A program made the position numbers and the translations under genes. This document shows positions 61,414 to 64,000 of a stretch of DNA of 64,000 bases, piece by piece. The notes beneath the pieces were generated by a model. The model was given only the letters and a program-made list of their open reading frames with translations, did not search any database and was not told the origin of the DNA. Origin of the DNA: Subtercola sp. PAMC28395 (GTDB lineage: Bacteria; Actinomycetota; Actinomycetes; Actinomycetales; Microbacteriaceae); assembly GCF_018889995.1 (NCBI RefSeq), contig NZ_CP076547.1, positions 186,001-250,000 on the forward strand, written 5' to 3'. Numbering within the stretch: the first letter of the stretch is position 1; the number at the start of each line of letters is the position of its first letter.

Positions 61414-62388
61414 ATGGCACCCACGAGAGTTCTGCTCGACGTCGATACGGGCGTGGATGACGCCCTCGCGATACTGTTCGCCGTCGCCCACCCGGCGATC
61501 GAGCTGCTGGGCGTGAGCTGCGTGGCCGGAAACGCCGCGCTGCCGCAGGTCGTCGAGAACACGCTTCGGGTGCTCGACGCGGCCGGGGCACCTGACGTGC
61601 CGGTCGCGGGCGGGGCGAGCAGGCCGCTGATCAACCCCACCCGCGATGCCTCGCACGTGCACGGGGCCGACGGGCTCGGCGGGATCGAACTGCCTGCCAC
61701 CACGCGAACGACCCACTCCGTCGACGGCCGGCCCGTGGGCGCCGTCGAGATGATGCGGATGCTCCTCCTCAACAGCCCCGAACCGGTCACGATCGTCGCG
61801 CTCGCCCCCCAGACCAACCTCGCCCTGCTGCTGCGCACCTACCCGGAGATCGTGCCGAAGATCGAGCGCGTAGTGTTCATGGGCGGATCGGCCAGTATCG
61901 GCAACGCTACTGCCGTGGCCGAGTTCAATGTATGGCACGACCCGGAGGCTGCTGCGATCGTGCTGGATTCGGGCATCCAGACCTTCATGTACGGGCTCGA
62001 CGTGTTCAATCACGTGGCCGTCGACCAGGAGACAGCAGGCGAGATGCTGCAGAGCCCGTCACGGGCGGTTCGGCTGGCCGGGGCACTCATTGGGCACCGC
62101 ATGGGCGTCGGAGCGAACCACGAGCCGGTCTACACCGGGCTTCTCGGTGACGCCGGCGCGCTCTGTGCGCTCGTCGATCCGGATGCCCTGCACATCGAGC
62201 GCCGGCCGGTCTACGTCGAGCTTTCCGGAGCGACCCGCGGCCAGACCGTCGTCGACCGCAGGGTCTTTCCGGGCGAAGACTCGCTGCACGGCCTCGCGGC
62301 AGCGACCGGTCTCACCGACGTCGCCCTCGGCGTGGACGCGCCGCGCTTCGTGGACCTGTACCTGCGCACCATCGCGACTCTGGCCTGA
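61414..62388 (+). CDS. Inosine/uridine-preferring nucleoside hydrolase
   Basis: A 324-residue protein with the calcium-binding DVDTGVDDALA at the N-terminus, the SCVAGN-type loop and EFNVWHDPEAA. Cleaves the N-glycosidic bond of nucleosides for base salvage. Likely leaderless. Convergent with a Nudix-like gene, with a tandem-repeat array between them. Confidence 0.94.
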   Translation: MAPTRVLLDVDTGVDDALAILFAVAHPAIELLGVSCVAGNAALPQVVENTLRVLDAAGAPDVPVAGGASRPLINPTRDASHVHGADGLGGIELPATTRTTHSVDGRPVGAVEMMRMLLLNSPEPVTIVALAPQTNLALLLRTYPEIVPKIERVVFMGGSASIGNATAVAEFNVWHDPEAAAIVLDSGIQTFMYGLDVFNHVAVDQETAGEMLQSPSRAVRLAGALIGHRMGVGANHEPVYTGLLGDAGALCALVDPDALHIERRPVYVELSGATRGQTVVDRRVFPGEDSLHGLAAATGLTDVALGVDAPRFVDLYLRTIATLA

Positions 62389-62673
62389 CGAGCGCGCAGA
62401 CGCGATCCGCGACGCCCAGCCGAGACTCCCGCGACACGTCGAGTCGGGCAGACCCGTCTCAATTCGCCGCGGCTGCCTCACGGAGCCTGGGACGTGCCCC
62501 GCATCAGCACCGGTGCCCGGCGGAAACGGGCCCCCAATCAGCACCGGCGCCCGGCGGAAACGGGCGACAAATCAGTACAGACGCCCGGCGGGGACCGGCG
62601 TCAAATCAGTACAGACTCCCAGCGGGGACGGGCGACAAATTAGTACCGGCGCCCGGCGGGGACGGGCGCCGAA
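62389..62673. other. Intergenic region between convergent genes
   Basis: 285 bases. The first 110 have no visible features; the rest is the 34-nt repeat array. No conventional terminator seen, though each repeat unit can form a hairpin. Confidence 0.5.
62503..62672. repeat. Five tandem 34-nt repeats with a hairpin in each
   Basis: Units at 62503-62536, 62537-62570, 62571-62604, 62605-62638 and 62639-62672, with a partial sixth running into the Nudix-like gene end. Unit 5 holds the perfect stem GGCGCCCG/CGGGCGCC. Minus-strand copies contain TAA or TGA where the gene stop would be. Confidence 0.9.
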
Positions 62674-63213
62674 TTAGTACAGGCGGCCGACCGAGGCGAG
62701 CGCCGCACGCAGGAGGGCACCGCGCCCGCCCTCCATCTCGGCGTGGATGGCATCGCTCACCGCCTCTTCGGGTGTCATCCAGGTGAGCTCGAGGGCATCC
62801 TGCCGTGGGTCGCAGGTGCCGGTGACGGGGATCACGTAGGCCAACGAGACGGCGTGCTGCCGGTCATCCGTGAACGAGGACACACCCGGCAGCGGGAAGT
62901 ACTCGGCGACCGAGAAGGGAATCGGGCTCGTCGGCAACTGGGGGAACGCCATCGGCCCCAGGTCTTTCTCGAGGTGGCGGAAGAGCGCGTCGCGCAGCGT
63001 CTCGCCGTACATGACGCGGCCAGAGACGACGGTGCGCGTCATGGTGCCGCTCTTCGACACCCGCAGCAGCACGCCGACTTCGGTGACCTGGCCGAGCCCG
63101 TCGACGCGCACCGGAACCGCCTCGACGTAGAGCAGCGGCAGGCGTCGCCGGATCTCCTCAAGCTCCTGGTCACTCAGCCAGCCGGGGTTCGGGTCAGGGG
63201 TGCGCACGCTCAT
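62674..63213 (-). CDS. Nudix-like hydrolase (DUF4916 type)
   Basis: A 179-residue protein with the fold markers LLRVSKSGTMTRTVVSGRVMYGETLRDALFRHLEKDLG and LTWMTPEEA. The glutamates of the classical Nudix box are incomplete, which fits the DUF4916 group. Substrate unknown. The gene's 3' end forms the first unit of the 34-nt array. Confidence 0.8.
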   Translation of the reverse strand: MSVRTPDPNPGWLSDQELEEIRRRLPLLYVEAVPVRVDGLGQVTEVGVLLRVSKSGTMTRTVVSGRVMYGETLRDALFRHLEKDLGPMAFPQLPTSPIPFSVAEYFPLPGVSSFTDDRQHAVSLAYVIPVTGTCDPRQDALELTWMTPEEAVSDAIHAEMEGGRGALLRAALASVGRLY

Positions 63214-63367
63214 GGTTCATTCTTACCCATATTCGGGGCGTAGCCCGCGCGCGCCTCGCGAGCGGTGGATGCTGGAGCCCCACACAGACGCATGACACCG
63301 CCCGTCGGCGCAACCGGGCCGCGCCTGTCAGTGGAGTGGGCGATCATAGGAGCAGGAGTGATGAGCG

Positions 63368-64000
63368 ATGAGTGCAGCCCGAACGGCCGCGAGCAGGGCC
63401 GACCTGGTGTTACAGAGGTTCTCGCCTGCCACCCGGGAGTGGTTCGGCGGGGCCTTCGCCGCGCCCACCGAAGCCCAGCTCGGCGCCTGGGAGGCGGTCT
63501 CCGACGGCGCGCATGCGCTCGTGGTCGCACCGACCGGGTCGGGCAAGACGCTCGCAGCGTTCCTCTGGGCGATCGACCGGCTGATCGCGCATCCGCGTGA
63601 CCCGCAAGCGAAGCAGGGCACCCGCGTTCTCTACATCTCGCCGCTGAAGGCGCTGGCAGTCGACGTCGAGCGCAACCTGCGTGCGCCTCTCGTCGGCGTC
63701 ACCCAGACCGCCAAGCGATTGGGCGCCGCTCCCCCGACCGTGACCGTGGGCGTGCGCTCGGGTGACACGACCCAGACCGACCGCCGCACCATGATCAAGA
63801 ACCCACCCGACCTTCTGATCACCACCCCCGAGTCGCTGTTCCTCATGCTGACCTCCGCCGCCCGCGAGACGCTCGCCGCTGTCGACACGATCATCATCGA
63901 CGAGGTGCACGCTGTCGCCTCCACGAAGCGTGGGGCACACCTGGCGGTGAGCCTCGACCGACTGGATGCCCTGCTCGAGAAGCCCGCACAGAGAATCGGT
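63368..64000 (+). CDS. lhr: Lhr-type DEAD/DEAH helicase, N-terminal part
   Basis: Runs off the right edge; 211 residues visible. Motifs I (VVAPTGSGKTLAAFLWAIDRL), Ia (YISPLKALAVDVERNL) and II (DEVH) match Lhr-type helicases, large repair helicases of about 1500 residues. AGGAG lies nine bases before the ATG. Confidence 0.85.
   Translation, partial: MSAARTAASRADLVLQRFSPATREWFGGAFAAPTEAQLGAWEAVSDGAHALVVAPTGSGKTLAAFLWAIDRLIAHPRDPQAKQGTRVLYISPLKALAVDVERNLRAPLVGVTQTAKRLGAAPPTVTVGVRSGDTTQTDRRTMIKNPPDLLITTPESLFLMLTSAARETLAAVDTIIIDEVHAVASTKRGAHLAVSLDRLDALLEKPAQRIG

Noticed and set aside
62503..62672. CRISPR array
   Set aside because: The units are directly adjacent, with no unique spacers.

Overview
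The window is high-GC actinobacterial chromosomal DNA, most likely from a member of the Microbacteriaceae. Evidence: the str (rpsL-rpsG-fusA-tuf) and S10-spc (rpsJ to map) ribosomal clusters and rpoB-rpoC, all on the minus strand; several ribosomal proteins with Ala/Glu/Lys-rich tails; rpsN missing from its usual place in spc; frequent GTG/TTG starts; and many genes whose start codon sits six bases after a TAnnnT box (leaderless transcripts). The genus is not fixed by anything I can see. Starts were reset to family length or ribosome binding site wherever the longest open frame was too long.

Layout. 1-660: tail of a PTS-type (BglG-like) regulator. 694-13437 (minus): rpsJ-rplC-rplD-rplW-rplB-rpsS-rplV-rpsC-rplP-rpmC-rpsQ-rplN-rplX-rplE-rpsH-rplF-rplR-rpsE-rpmD-rplO, then secY-adk-map. 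13808-19004: an accessory block between tuf and rpsJ, with an MFS exporter and divergent HxlR regulator, a DrrAB-like ABC exporter followed by a deletion-fused two-component remnant, and a type IB topoisomerase. 19383-23767 (minus): tuf, fusA, rpsG, rpsL. 24169-30384: a Pro/Ala-rich membrane protein, a spermidine-synthase-like protein, polyphosphate kinase 2, and two tandem DszC/SfnB-type flavoproteins. 30667-38159 (minus): rpoC and rpoB.

38462-42017: an AbiEi/DUF559-type protein, two copies of a 75-nt dyad-symmetric repeat, a second spermidine-synthase-like paralogue, a TPR protein and a SprT-like protein. 42166-48701: an acetate/propionate module, with a GAF-LuxR (RamA-like) regulator divergent from prpE-satP-acs and a second adenylate kinase. 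PrpE and Acs make AMP and the adjacent kinase can recycle it. 49010-53354: a palindrome-controlled reductase pair, a TetR regulator and a HipBA toxin-antitoxin pair with three operator-like repeats. 53379-64000: a zinc alcohol dehydrogenase, DUF427, a ComB-like phosphatase, an SRPBCC-like protein, DUF1684, a GT39 transferase, a DEAD-box helicase with a long leader, a nucleoside hydrolase, a Nudix-like protein and the start of an Lhr-type helicase.

The least explained signals are non-coding: the symmetric 75-nt repeat pair; short tandem arrays at gene ends that repeatedly copy the stop codon; very long perfect hairpins inside the rpsG-fusA and rpoB-rpoC junctions; a consensus promoter firing antisense next to the rpoB promoter; and a 14-codon leader ORF overlapping the start of prpE. 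No phage, insertion sequence, CRISPR array, rRNA or tRNA was recognised.
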